Shown piece after piece: positions 11,446-20,691 of a stretch of 64,000 nt of DNA. Source of the DNA: Geodermatophilus obscurus. Its GTDB lineage: Bacteria > Actinomycetota > Actinomycetes > Mycobacteriales > Geodermatophilaceae. The notes beneath the pieces are model-generated. The model saw nothing but the letters and a program-made list of their open reading frames with translations, did not search any database and had not been told where the DNA came from. How positions within the stretch are numbered: the first letter of the stretch is position 1; every line of letters starts with the position of its first letter. The stretch lies in contig NZ_FRDM01000009.1 in the NCBI RefSeq assembly GCF_900143215.1, positions 105,519 through 169,518 on the forward strand, read 5' to 3'. Both the position numbers and the translations under genes were made by a program.

Positions 11446-12072
11446 CCGATCCCCTCCAGTTCCGACAGCGGGGAGTGACGGTATCGGCGGGGCGGAGCGG
11501 TCGACGTCGAGCCCTGTCCTCCTGTCGCCGGTCGGTGAGGCGGGGAGCGCGCCGGGGAGCGCGCCCGCGATCAGAGGCAGCGGCGCCGGCGCAGCCACAC
11601 CAGGGCGGCCATCGCCGTCGGCACCACCGGCGGCGGCCCCGACGCCCCCGGCCATCCGCAGATGCCGACCCAGACCTGGGAGGCTTTCTCCCGGAGCCAG
11701 CGCCGGGACGGTCGCCGCCGGTCCGCGTAGCCGTCCGAGGATCGGCGCTGACAGCGAGGCTGGCAGCGCGGTCGCCGGGCTGGTCATCCATCCACAGCCT
11801 CCCGGCCCTGGTCGGTGGCCGGCTCCGGGAACGGGCAGGCCCGCATCAGGGTGACCGGGCCCGGCCACTGGTGCACGCCCCCGCTGCCCGGCTGTTCGGC
11901 CCCGGTACTGGCACGGGTCCTCACCGCCCGGGGCTGCGAGCGGACGTCGTGCGGGATGCGCTGCTCGGCTCCGGGCGCTCTGGGCTCGGTTCCGCGGGAC
12001 GCGGGCTGAGCGGGCATCCCACGGCCGGGGCAGCCTGCGGCACACTGCGCGGGCACCGGCGGGAGAGGAGCG
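11446..12072. other. Long spacer without a supportable gene
   Basis: All frames here have the proline/arginine-rich look of non-coding GC-rich DNA. On the minus strand one frame reads REKASQVWVGICGWPG and ends in a helix plus LRRRRCL just before a stop. That could be the tail of a decayed membrane protein, but the evidence is too thin to call. The right end carries the ribosome-binding site (GGAGAGGAG) for the next gene. Confidence 0.35.
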
Positions 12073-13711
12073 ATGGGCAGGCCCGTGCTGATGGCGGTGG
12101 ATGACGAGCCGGCCGTCCTGCGGCTGGTGCAGGAGGAGCTGCGCAAGCGCTACGGCAGCGACTACGACGTCCGCTGCCTGACCTCGCCGGAGGACGCGCT
12201 TCGCGACCTGGCCGCAGTCCCCGCCGGAGGTGAGGTGGCGGTGGTGTTGGCCCACCAGTGGATGCCGGGCATGACCGGGGTGGAGTTCCTCGACCGGGTG
12301 CGGACGCTGCACCCGGAGGCGAAGCGGGCGGTGCTGATCACGTGGGGCGACCGGTCGACGGCCCCGGTGCTGTCCGCGTCGGTGCTACGGCGGATCGACT
12401 GGATTCCGAAGCCCTGGCGACCGGGTGACGAGCATTTCCACCAGGCCATCGGTCAGTGGCTGTACGAGTGGCCCTTGCCGCACCGCCCGCGGTTCGTCGC
12501 CGCGCGGATCATGGGCGAGCGCTGGTCGGCGCTCGCACGAGCTGCGGGACCTGCTCAGCCGCAGCAGCGTGGCCTTCGATTTCCTCGACGTGAGCTCGGA
12601 GGAGGGCCGGGCCCTGTTGCGGGAGGTGGGCGCGGACGCGGGGGCGCTGCCGGTGGTGGTGGTCTTCGACGGCCGGGTGCTGCGGGATCCGTCCGGTGTG
12701 GAGATCGCCGGCGCGCTCGGGATTCGGACGCGGCCGGATCCGCGGCCGTACGACGTGACGGTCATGGGCGCCGGTCCTGCGGGTCCGGCCGCGGCGGTCT
12801 ACGGCGTCTCGGAGGGGCTGCGCACGGCAGTGCTCGAGGCGGAGGCGATCGGCGGGCAGGCCGGCACCAGCTCATTGATCCGCAACTACCTGGGCTTTCC
12901 CCGTGGCATTGCCGGCGCCGATCTGGCGCAGCGGGCGTACGAGCAGGCCTGGCTGCTCGGGGCGGAGTTCGTCTACGGGCCGCGGGCGGTCGGTCTGCGG
13001 GCGGACGGCGAGATGCGGGTCGTCTCGCTCTCCGACGGGTCTGCCTCCATCAGCCGCGCGGTCGTCCTGGCCACCGGGGTGACCTACCGCCGCATCGGCG
13101 TCCCGTCGCTGGACGCTCTGATCGGGGCCGGGGTGTTCTACGGGGCTGCGGCTCCGGAGGCGCAGGCGATGGCGGGGGAGGAGGTGTACGTCGTCGGTGG
13201 GGCCAACTCGGCCGGCCAGGCCGCGCTGCACCTGGCGCGCTATGCCCGGCAGGTGACGCTCCTGGTGCGGGGGTCCTCGCTGGCCGCGACGATGTCCGAC
13301 TACCTGGTCCGTGAGGTAGACGCCGCGGCGGACATCGTCGTCCGCCACGGCACCGAGGCGGTGGGCGGCGGCGAGGGGCGGTTGACCCACCTGGTGGTCC
13401 GCGATCGCGGCCGCGGGCACACTGAGACGGTGCCGGCGGCGGGTCTGTTCGTGCTCATCGGCGCGGAGCCGCACACCCAGTGGTTGCCCGACGGAGTGGA
13501 GCGGGACGACGCGGGCTACGTCCTGACCGGCGCTGACCGGCGCGGCGGCGCAGCCTCCGCAAGCGGGGGAGCCCACCTGTTCGAGACCACCCTGCCCGGC
13601 GTCTTCGCCGTCGGCGACGTCCGGCACGGGTCGGTGAAGCGGGTGGCCTCCGCGGTCGGCGAGGGCGCAGTCGCTCTCCGCATGGTCCACGACCACCTCG
13701 GCCAAGCGTGA
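12073..13711 (+). pseudogene. Fused response regulator / thioredoxin-reductase-like flavoprotein, frameshifted
   Basis: Two frames together rebuild one protein of about 545 residues. The first (12073 to about 12530) is a receiver domain: VDDEP acidic pair, conserved Thr in VLITWGD and Lys in PKPW. The second (about 12531-13711) holds a cysteine-less thioredoxin-like segment (ELRDLLSRSSVAFDFLDV), an FAD motif (GAGPAGPAAAVYG) and an NADPH motif (GGANSAGQAAL). The break falls in GGTCGGCGCTCGC, where the expected RWSARSHEL needs two more bases. The phosphoacceptor Asp is replaced by His61 (LAHQWMPGM), and the CxxC of real thioredoxin reductases is absent. Such fusions occur as single proteins in other actinobacteria. 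The cause is real decay or a sequencing error. Confidence 0.85.
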
Positions 13712-13746
13712 GGTCGTCGCCCCGGCGGTCGCTGCAACGCTGTTCG

Positions 13747-14724
13747 TCAGGTGACGGTGATGACGACCTTGCCTCGCGCGTGCCCGTCCTCCACGTGCCG
13801 TAGGGCGGCCGCGGTGTCGGCCAGCGGATAGCTCCGGTCGAGGACGGGGGTGACCTGTCCGGTCTCGACGAGCTCGGTGACGACGAGCAGGTGCTCCCGG
13901 GCCCAGGTGCTCGGCAGCGGCCGCAACCGCTGCCGGACGAGTCCGTCGAGCACCGCCACGCGGAGGATCGTCGCGATCGGGCCGAGCAGGTGGCCGGGCG
14001 AGCCGCCGGCGTTGAACACCAGGGTGCCGGTGGGGGTGAGCGCCCGACGCAGCCGGCCCAGCGGCTGGCTGCCGGCGTTGTCGAGGATCACGTCGTAGCG
14101 CGTGCGCCCGTCGGTGAAGTCCTCGGCGGTGTAGTCGATGACGTGCGCGGCGCCGATCGAGCCGACGAGCTCGACGTTGCGTGTGCTGCACACCCCGGTG
14201 ACCTCCGCGCCCAGCGCGGCCGCGATCTGGACGGCGAAGCTGCCGACGCCACCGGCGGCGCCGTTGATCAGCACCCGCTGCCCGGCCTGAACCTGACCGG
14301 CGTCCCGGATCGCGCGCAGGGCGGTCTGCCCGGTCATCGGCACGGCCGCCGCCTGCTCGAAGGTCAGCCCGGCCGGCTTGGGCACCACCCGGTCCGCGTC
14401 GGCGCGCGCGTACTCGGCGAACGAGCCGTCGAACCAGCCGAGCACCTCGTCGCCGGGCGCCGGGCCGCGCACGCGTGAGCCGACCGCCGCTACCTGCCCG
14501 GCCCCGTCGACTCCGGCCACCCGCTGCTTCGGCCGGGTCAGCCCGACACCGCCGATGAGCCGGGCGATGTAGGGGTCGCCGCGGACCATGTGCCAGTCGT
14601 AGGGGTTGACCGCGGCGGCGTGCACGCGCACGAGCACGTCGTCGGGGCCGATGTGGGGGAGGTCGGTGTCCACGAGCTGCAGGACGTCCGGGGGGCCGAA
14701 CCGCTCCTGGACGATCGCCTTCAT
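13747..14724 (-). CDS. NADP-dependent quinone oxidoreductase (zinc-independent MDR family)
   Basis: A 325-residue medium-chain reductase. The N-terminal GroES-like catalytic domain (HAAAVNPYDWHMVRG) lacks structural-zinc cysteines. It is followed by the nucleotide motif INGAAGGVGSFAVQIAAALGA and a C-terminal substrate cap. Relatives reduce quinones or enones with NADPH. It converges with the preceding flavoprotein gene with a 35-bp gap, so it is its own unit. Confidence 0.88.
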   Translation of the reverse strand: MKAIVQERFGPPDVLQLVDTDLPHIGPDDVLVRVHAAAVNPYDWHMVRGDPYIARLIGGVGLTRPKQRVAGVDGAGQVAAVGSRVRGPAPGDEVLGWFDGSFAEYARADADRVVPKPAGLTFEQAAAVPMTGQTALRAIRDAGQVQAGQRVLINGAAGGVGSFAVQIAAALGAEVTGVCSTRNVELVGSIGAAHVIDYTAEDFTDGRTRYDVILDNAGSQPLGRLRRALTPTGTLVFNAGGSPGHLLGPIATILRVAVLDGLVRQRLRPLPSTWAREHLLVVTELVETGQVTPVLDRSYPLADTAAALRHVEDGHARGKVVITVT

Positions 14725-14812
14725 CTCGGCTCCTTCGTTGCTCGCTGGATGGTGGTGTCGGAGCCGACCCCGGCTGTCCCGTGGGTGGGGCGGCCGGGGC
14801 CGGTGACAGCGC

Positions 14813-15574
14813 TCAGGCCGGTGACAGTTCGGAGTTCCGGTCCCGGGCGCCGGAGGGGAGTTCGGCCACGGCGGACGGCCGGAAGCCCTTGACGGTCAGG
14901 TAGACGCCGAGCGAGAACTCCCAGACGGCGATCGGGAGCGCGGCGAGCGCGATCGGGCCCGTCCGGTCGAAGACGCCGAAGAAGATCGCGATGTCGGCGG
15001 CCAGCAGCAGCGGGGCACCGACGAGCCCGATGGTGGGCAGGATGCGCGGCACCAGGCCGGACCGGTACAGGACGTAGCCCAGGCACAGCGCGTTGAAGAC
15101 CGGCGCGAGGCTCTGGCTGAGCAGGAACGTCCAGTCGTAGACCGCGGCCAGGGTGTGGCCGGTGGTGGCCAGCGACGCCGGGTCCGCGTCTGCGGTGCCG
15201 GCGACGTCGTTCTTCAGGTTGACGAGAGAGAGGACGCTGACGACGCCGACGATGATGAGCGCGCCCTCCACCACGCGGGATGTGACGAACCCGAGGGCGG
15301 CGGTCTCGCTGACCCGCTTCGCCACCGGGAACAGCACCACGGCGGTGCCGATGCCGGCCAGGGCGACGACGACCTCGGAGAAGGCGCCCCACATCACGCC
15401 GGTGTCGCTGCCTGCGCCGAGAACGAAGTCGGCGCCGTTCCGCACCGGCTGGAACACGATGAGGGTGGGGATCGACACGAAGGTGATCAGGTACAGGATC
15501 CCGGCGGCCAGCGAGGTCCGGCGCATCGTGTCGGGCCGTCGTGGCGCTGCGGGGGTGTGCGCGGTGGTGGTCAT
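14813..15574 (-). CDS. DUF4386 integral membrane protein
   Basis: 253 residues with about six TM helices. The opening RRTSLAAGILYLITFVSIPT and the later YRSGLVPRILPTIGLVGAPLLL are typical of DUF4386, a family of unknown function. A close paralogue lies at 20692-21462, and a broken one at 19717-20522. The ATG overlaps the stop of the upstream 96-residue gene (ATGA), so they form a coupled pair. The pair is probably controlled from the palindromic promoter region at 15933-15979. Confidence 0.82.
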   Translation of the reverse strand: MTTTAHTPAAPRRPDTMRRTSLAAGILYLITFVSIPTLIVFQPVRNGADFVLGAGSDTGVMWGAFSEVVVALAGIGTAVVLFPVAKRVSETAALGFVTSRVVEGALIIVGVVSVLSLVNLKNDVAGTADADPASLATTGHTLAAVYDWTFLLSQSLAPVFNALCLGYVLYRSGLVPRILPTIGLVGAPLLLAADIAIFFGVFDRTGPIALAALPIAVWEFSLGVYLTVKGFRPSAVAELPSGARDRNSELSPA

Positions 15575-15861
15575 GTCGCGTCCTTCGAGGGGTCGGCGGG
15601 CCGTCTGGTGGAGGTGTGCGGTGGGTCCGGGTCGATGTGCGTGACCGCGAGCAGCGGCAGGCCCAGGTCGCGGACCTTGCGCAGCAGGCCGTGCAGTGCG
15701 GCCTGGTCGAGCGCCGCGCCGGTGAGGACGGTGCTGCCGTCGTCGGCGCGGGTGAGGGTCATCCCGTCGAACCAGGCGGCCCAGCGGGAGTCCAGGTGGC
15801 CCGCGAGGCGGATCTCGTAGCGGCTCGAGTCGGAGGGGCCGACGGTGGGCTGCTTCGTCAT
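15571..15861 (-). CDS. Small conserved actinobacterial protein, coupled to DUF4386
   Basis: A 96-residue soluble protein. Its core GHLDSRWAAWFDGMTLTRADDG...GAALDQAALHGLLRKVRDLGLPLLAV recurs in actinobacteria, often beside a DUF4386 gene or a regulator (from memory). The C-terminal 20 residues are polar and disordered-looking. No enzymatic motif is visible; a regulatory or sensing partner role for the membrane protein is a guess. Confidence 0.7.
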   Translation of the reverse strand: MTKQPTVGPSDSSRYEIRLAGHLDSRWAAWFDGMTLTRADDGSTVLTGAALDQAALHGLLRKVRDLGLPLLAVTHIDPDPPHTSTRRPADPSKDAT

Positions 15862-15932
15862 CGAGTCCCCTGTCCACGTGCCGGCCGGGAGGGTCCTCGG
15901 CCGGGCGTTCCGGCGTTCGCCGGTGCACGGGG

Positions 15933-15979
15933 AACGTAGGAACGGGGGTGGTGAGCGCGGATCACCACGTGTGGTGATC
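15933..15979 (-). promoter_or_regulatory. Promoter with palindromic operator upstream of the DUF4386 pair
   Basis: On the minus strand a -10-like TACGTT lies at 15938-15933. About 17 bp upstream, where a -35 element would lie, begins a perfect 9-bp inverted repeat GATCACCAC-GT-GTGGTGATC (15960-15979). A dimeric regulator bound there would cover the -35 region. The MalT-type regulator gene next door is the obvious but unproven candidate. Confidence 0.45.
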
Positions 15980-16056
15980 TCGTTGGTGACCCGGGCCCGA
16001 GGAGGCGGTGCGGACCCGAACCAGCCGCGACGGCGAGCCGGACGGCCGCCGGTGGC

Positions 16057-18852
16057 CTACCGGTCGGGAGTGCCGGCGTGTTCGGGGCGGTGGTCGCGGG
16101 GCCGGGCCAGCAGGTCGAGCTCCTCGCCCCGGCGGACCGCCGCGCGCCGGTTGGTCACGCCGAGCTTGGCGTAGATGTTCTTGGTGTGGGTCCGGACGGT
16201 GTTGACCGACACGAACAGCTCGCGGGCGATGTCCGGGCCGTCGAGGTCGCTGCCGAGCAGCCGGAGCACGTCGAGCTCCCGCGCGCTCAGCGGCTCCACC
16301 AGGCCCACCAGGACCGGCGCGCTGTCCGCGCCCGGTGCCAGGGCCGCCAGGATCCGGCGGGCGTAGCCCGTGACGGTCCCCGCCGCGGCCGCTCGCAGCA
16401 GGACGGCCATCGGGCGGCCCTCGTCGGCGAACACCCGGACGTACCCCTGCGGTTCGGCCAGCGTCAGCGCGCGTCGCAGGGCCACGAGGGCAGCGGGCAG
16501 GTCGTGGCGCGCCTGCTCGGCGAGCGCCCGCACGACCAGCGCGTCGAGGACGCTGCCGGTCCTGCCGCCCTGCTCCGCCGCGGGCAGGAGGCGCTCCAGC
16601 AAGCGCACTGCCCCGGAGATGCAGCGCTCGTCACCCTCGGCCGCGAACCGGGCCACCAGCACCCGCACCAGCGTGAGGTGCTCGAACTCGCGCAGGTGGT
16701 CCAGGTCGTCCCCGGCCGACAGCCCCCGCTCCTCCGCCCAGGCGAGCGCGTCGGCCCACCGGCCCTGCCGGGCGTGCACCCGAGCCCGCAGCGCCGGGAC
16801 CGGCCGCACCTGGGGGAAGTAGTCCCCGACGTACCGGCGCTCGGCCTCGTCGAGGAGGGCGAGCGCGCCGTCGACGTCGCCCTCGGCCTCCCGGAGGCGG
16901 GCCGTCGCCACCCGCCAGCGGTACGGGTTCTGCGGCATGCCGGCGTGCTCGCCCAGATCCGTGCTCGTGGCGAGGTGCCGGCGGGCGGCCTCGAGGTCAC
17001 CGCGTTCCAGCAGCACCCCGGCGATGGCCACGTGCATGTCCGCCGCGCCGCGCCGCGCCGGGCCGGTCTCGGGGCTCACCATCTGCAGCACCCGCTCGCA
17101 GGTGCTCATCGCCTCGCGGAGACGGCCCTGCGCGATCCGGATGTCGGCCAGCCCGAGCGCGCAGCCGGCCACGTCGGAGAGGTGCCCGGCCTTCTCCAGG
17201 CTCGCCGCGGCGTCGGCGTACCACCGGTGCCCGGCGTCGAGGTCGCCGCGCGCCCAGTACGCGAGGCCGAGCAGGCCGGCCGCCCCGCCGCGGCCGAGGT
17301 GGTCGTCGACGGCGGCCAGGTCCAGGGCCGCCCGGGCGTGCGAGATCGTGCCGGCCCCGTCGCCGGACAGCAGGGCCGCGCCGGCGCGGTACATGGCGAT
17401 CGCGCTGGGCAGCCGGCGGAAGCCGGCCTGGTCGACGACCACCATCTCCGCCGGCGACGCCGGGGAGCGCTGGCCGCTGGCCGTGGTCGTGGTCGTGGTC
17501 AGCCAGCGCTCGGCGTCCCGCAGGCGTGCCTCGACCCCCTCGACCTCGCCCCGGACCATGAGCGCCCCGGCGTACCCGACGCTGAGCACCGGCCGGACCC
17601 GGATCACCTCGTCCGGCAGCGCCTCCAGCCAGCCGCGCAGGGTGGCCTCCTGCCTACCCTGCTGCAGCGCCGGCAGCGCCGACTCGACCAGGTCCGCCGC
17701 TCGCGTGACGTCCCCGCCGGCCAGCGCGTGGTGGATCGCCTCGGCCGGGTCCCCGATCGCCTCGTACCAGTCGCCGGCCCGCTGGTGCAGGCCGCCCACG
17801 TCGTCGGGCTGCTCGGCCTGCAGGTGCACCCGCAGCACGTCGGCGAACAGGTGGTGGTAGCGGTACCAGCGGCGGTGGTCGTCGAGCGGGACCAGGAACA
17901 GGTTGCCCCGATCGAGCGTCGCCAGCATCGCCTGGCCGCCGTCCCGACCGGTGACCGCGTCGCACAGCGGGCCGGTCAGCCGGCTGAGGATGGACGTTCG
18001 CAGCAGGAAGTCGCGGACCTGAGCGGGCTGGCGCTGCAGCACCTCCTCGGTCAGGTAGTCGATGATGTAGCGGTCGTCCCCGGCGAAGCCGGCGAGGAAG
18101 TCGGCGGGGTCGTCGCGGCCCTGCATCGACAGCGCGGCCAGCTGCAGGGCGGCGATCCACCCCTCGGTGCGCTCTTCGAGCGCCGCGACGTCACCGGTGG
18201 TCAGCGTCAGCCCCATCGACCCGTTGAGGTATGCCGCGGCCTCGTCGGCCGTGAAGCGGAGGTCGGCGGCGCGGACCTCGACCAGGTCACCGCGTCCGCG
18301 CAGCCGCGCCAGGGGCAGCGCCGGGTCGGCGCGGCCGGCGATCACCAGGTGGACCTGCGGAGGGAGGTGCTCCACCAGGAACGCCATCCCGTCGTGCACC
18401 TCACGCGCCTCGATGACGTGGTAGTCGTCGAGCACCAGCACGAGATCGCCGGAGATGCCGGAGAGGTCGTTGGCCAGCGTCGTCAGCACCGCGTCCAGGG
18501 ACGACGGCGTCGACTCCAGGAGTGCCAGCGTCCCCGCGCCCATCTCGGGCGCCGCCGTCCGCAGAGCGGCGACGAGGTAGGTCCAGAACAACGCAGGATC
18601 GTTGTCCCGCTGGTCGAGCGACAGCCACGCGACCGACCGCTGCTGAGCGGGGAGGGAGGCCAGCCACTCCGTCAGCAGCGTCGTCTTCCCGAACCCCGCC
18701 GGGGCCGACACCACGGCCAGCGACGACTCATCCAGACGGCCCAGGCGCTCGTGCAGCCGGGAACGCGGGACCACGCCGCGTCGCCTCCGGGGGACGTGGA
18801 GCTTCGTCGCCAGCAGTGGGCCCACCACGACCACCCCCTGACCGGTCAGCAT
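16057..18852 (-). CDS. MalT-type LuxR-family transcriptional regulator
   Basis: A 931-residue STAND ATPase/regulator. It has a P-loop SAPAGFGKTTLL (about residues 49-60), a Walker B strand LVLVLDDYHVI, winged-helix and TPR-like central region (YRYHHLFADVLRVHLQ), and a C-terminal LuxR HTH (LSARELDVLRLLGS...SVNTVRTHTKNIYAKLGV). MalT-type activators switch on when ATP and a ligand drive oligomerisation; the ligand is unknown here. It faces the DUF4386 pair in the same orientation, 195 bp upstream of it, and may read its palindrome. Confidence 0.88.
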   Translation of the reverse strand: MLTGQGVVVVGPLLATKLHVPRRRRGVVPRSRLHERLGRLDESSLAVVSAPAGFGKTTLLTEWLASLPAQQRSVAWLSLDQRDNDPALFWTYLVAALRTAAPEMGAGTLALLESTPSSLDAVLTTLANDLSGISGDLVLVLDDYHVIEAREVHDGMAFLVEHLPPQVHLVIAGRADPALPLARLRGRGDLVEVRAADLRFTADEAAAYLNGSMGLTLTTGDVAALEERTEGWIAALQLAALSMQGRDDPADFLAGFAGDDRYIIDYLTEEVLQRQPAQVRDFLLRTSILSRLTGPLCDAVTGRDGGQAMLATLDRGNLFLVPLDDHRRWYRYHHLFADVLRVHLQAEQPDDVGGLHQRAGDWYEAIGDPAEAIHHALAGGDVTRAADLVESALPALQQGRQEATLRGWLEALPDEVIRVRPVLSVGYAGALMVRGEVEGVEARLRDAERWLTTTTTTASGQRSPASPAEMVVVDQAGFRRLPSAIAMYRAGAALLSGDGAGTISHARAALDLAAVDDHLGRGGAAGLLGLAYWARGDLDAGHRWYADAAASLEKAGHLSDVAGCALGLADIRIAQGRLREAMSTCERVLQMVSPETGPARRGAADMHVAIAGVLLERGDLEAARRHLATSTDLGEHAGMPQNPYRWRVATARLREAEGDVDGALALLDEAERRYVGDYFPQVRPVPALRARVHARQGRWADALAWAEERGLSAGDDLDHLREFEHLTLVRVLVARFAAEGDERCISGAVRLLERLLPAAEQGGRTGSVLDALVVRALAEQARHDLPAALVALRRALTLAEPQGYVRVFADEGRPMAVLLRAAAAGTVTGYARRILAALAPGADSAPVLVGLVEPLSARELDVLRLLGSDLDGPDIARELFVSVNTVRTHTKNIYAKLGVTNRRAAVRRGEELDLLARPRDHRPEHAGTPDR

Positions 18853-18917
18853 GCCCGCGTCGTCGACACAGCAGGCGCTGCCCGGCCACCTCGGTGGGCC
18901 TCCGGGCGCACATCGTG

Positions 18918-19121
18918 TCAGCAGCGGCTCGTCGGTGTCGATGGACTCCGCCCCGGCGGGGGTCCGGGTTCTGCGGAGGCCGCCGCCTCGACGTCGTCGG
19001 GGACGCGGGCGGGTGCGGAGCGGTTGACCATCCGGGCGGTCCGGCCGCGGCGGTGCAGCGCGTCGAGGAGGGCCGGGCCGATCGCGCCGCTGCCGGAGAT
19101 GACGCGCCGCGGGGTGGTCAT
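18918..19121 (-). pseudogene. Truncated NAD-dependent epimerase/dehydratase (N-terminal remnant)
   Basis: 67 codons starting MTTPRRVISGSGAIGPALLDALHRRG: the first strand-loop-helix of a Rossmann fold (GSGAIG) and the RMVNRSAPARVPDDVE that follows in NmrA-like epimerases of about 300 residues. After about 45 residues the match stops in low-complexity sequence and a stop codon, so no catalytic part remains. It overlaps the upstream gene by ATGA, showing it was once the last gene of that operon. Confidence 0.7.
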
Positions 19122-19720
19122 GCCCGTGCCTGAGCGGGGGTCGGCGCGGCGGGTGTGCCGGCCGCGGGGCGGTGGGGCAGGAGGAGGAGCAGGAGGATCC
19201 CGGAGAGAGCGGAGAAGGTCACTGCGCCGTAGGCGCCGAAGACCATGAACTGGTCGTCGACGGCGATCCCGCCGAGGGTCGTGGTGGTCCAGCCCAGCGC
19301 CCACAGGGCGGGCATCGCCGCCGCCCACGCCCAGCGCGGGCGCGTTCCCCGGGGCAGCGCCACCGCCTGCGCGGGTCCGAGGACCAGGCCGGTGAGGGCG
19401 CCCATCAGCGCCAGGTCGGCGAGGGAGGTGTCGTAGCCGACCGCGACGGCCGCGAGGAGCAGACCCAGGCCCATGCCGAGGGCGGTGGCCGGTACCCACT
19501 TCCGGATGTCGAGCCGCCCGCGGCTGGCCAGGGCCTGTCCAGCGCCGATGACGAGGCCGGTGACTGCTCCGCCGACGAGCACGGCCATCGGGTCGTCGGC
19601 GCGGCCGGCGACCGCCGTACCGGCGAGCCCCGCGACAGGAAAGGCGAGGAACCCGGCGGTCCAGATCAGCCAGGGACGGAGGGAGGGTGCTCGGGAACGA
19701 GGATGGGTCACGGGGGTCAT
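19118..19720 (-). CDS. Integral membrane protein with internal repeat
   Basis: A 200-residue polytopic protein with about five or six TM helices. Two similar segments, VGGAVTGLVIGAGQALASRG and MGALTGLVLGPAQAVALPRG, lie about 70 residues apart and suggest an internal duplication. Family and function not recognised. Start ATG at 19720 overlaps the upstream stop, and its stop overlaps the downstream start, both as ATGA. It is therefore the middle cistron of a tightly coupled three-gene unit whose outer two members are damaged. Confidence 0.72.
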   Translation of the reverse strand: MTPVTHPRSRAPSLRPWLIWTAGFLAFPVAGLAGTAVAGRADDPMAVLVGGAVTGLVIGAGQALASRGRLDIRKWVPATALGMGLGLLLAAVAVGYDTSLADLALMGALTGLVLGPAQAVALPRGTRPRWAWAAAMPALWALGWTTTTLGGIAVDDQFMVFGAYGAVTFSALSGILLLLLLPHRPAAGTPAAPTPAQARA

Positions 19721-20522
19721 CTCCTGACGTCGGCAGCCGCCGACTGCCGGGGCGACGGGACGGTCGCGGGGTCGGTGGGGTCTTCCGCGGACGTCGGGCT
19801 GTCGGCACGGACCGGCCGCAGCAGGACCGTTCCGCCCAGAGCGGCGACCCACAGTCCCCAGCCGGTGCTGCCGAGCAAGCCGGCGAGGCCCCAGATGGGG
19901 AATCCCGGAACGGCGGTGGCGAGGACGTCGCCCTGGTTGAGCAGGTAGATCGCGCTGACCGCGAGGCCGGTGGTGCCGAGCCAGCGGGGCAGGGCCCGGG
20001 TCCGCAGGATGATCACACTCAGGGTGACCGACCAGCCGATGGCCAGCAGCTGGCCGAGGTGTTCACCGAGCAGTGCGCCGCCGAACTGGTGCTGGGCCGT
20101 CCATGCCGCTTCGACTGCGGCCCGGGTGGTGGCGTCTCCGGCGAGGTAGGTGAGTCGGCCAGCGGTGGAACGACGAAGACCCAGCGCAGGAAGCCGATCA
20201 GCGCGAGCACCACCGAGGTGGCGCCCGCGCACGTGGCGGCCCACAGCACCGGGTCGTCGCGCCTGCTGAGCACCGCGGGGAGCAGGAGGATCGGGACGGC
20301 GAGGACCGCGTAGGTCCAGGCGGTGGCGAGCCAGGTCCACACCAGGCCCGTGCCACCGGCGGCGAAGGCGGGCAGCACCACCGCTGCCGGTTCCCGCAGG
20401 ATGTCCGGCCAGTCGAAGGTCGACGACAGCATCGTGGCGGCCCCGGCGAACGCGAGCACGCCGCCGAGGAGGAGTCCGCCGGTCGTCCGGCGCAGGCCGT
20501 TGCTCACGATCCCAGCAGTCAT
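19717..20522 (-). pseudogene. DUF4386 membrane protein gene with a single-base frameshift
   Basis: The first frame from ATG 20522 encodes TM helices through LIGFLRWVFVVPPLA and then runs into non-family sequence. The continuation TYLAGDATTRAAVEAAWTAQHQFGGALLGEHLGQLL, with the family C-terminal helices, is in the next frame down to 19717. The join is near 20160 and needs one extra base. Repaired, the protein would have about 268 residues. It is the first cistron of the coupled unit ending in the truncated epimerase. Confidence 0.78.
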
Positions 20523-20691
20523 CCGAGCGGCCTCGTCTCACGGGGGATGGAGCGGCTGGATGAGGTGGCTGTGCGTCCGTCGTCCCACCGATGAGGAGCG
20601 GGCGACCGACACCCCGTGCGGTCGAGGTGCGTCGTCTGGCCCGGTCCCCCGTGAGGGGCACGGCGACCGGGCACCGTCGACGTCCCGGTGC

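Noticed and set aside
11446..11787. N-terminal extension of the SUMF1 protein to ATG 11787
   Set aside because: The added residues are low-complexity Ala/Gly/Pro with no ribosome-binding site, whereas GTG 11445 has GGAGGGG at good distance.
16078..19248. 1056-codon open frame antisense to the MalT-type regulator
   Set aside because: Same mirror effect: low-complexity Arg/Gly/Pro/Gln sequence, no motif, no ribosome-binding site.
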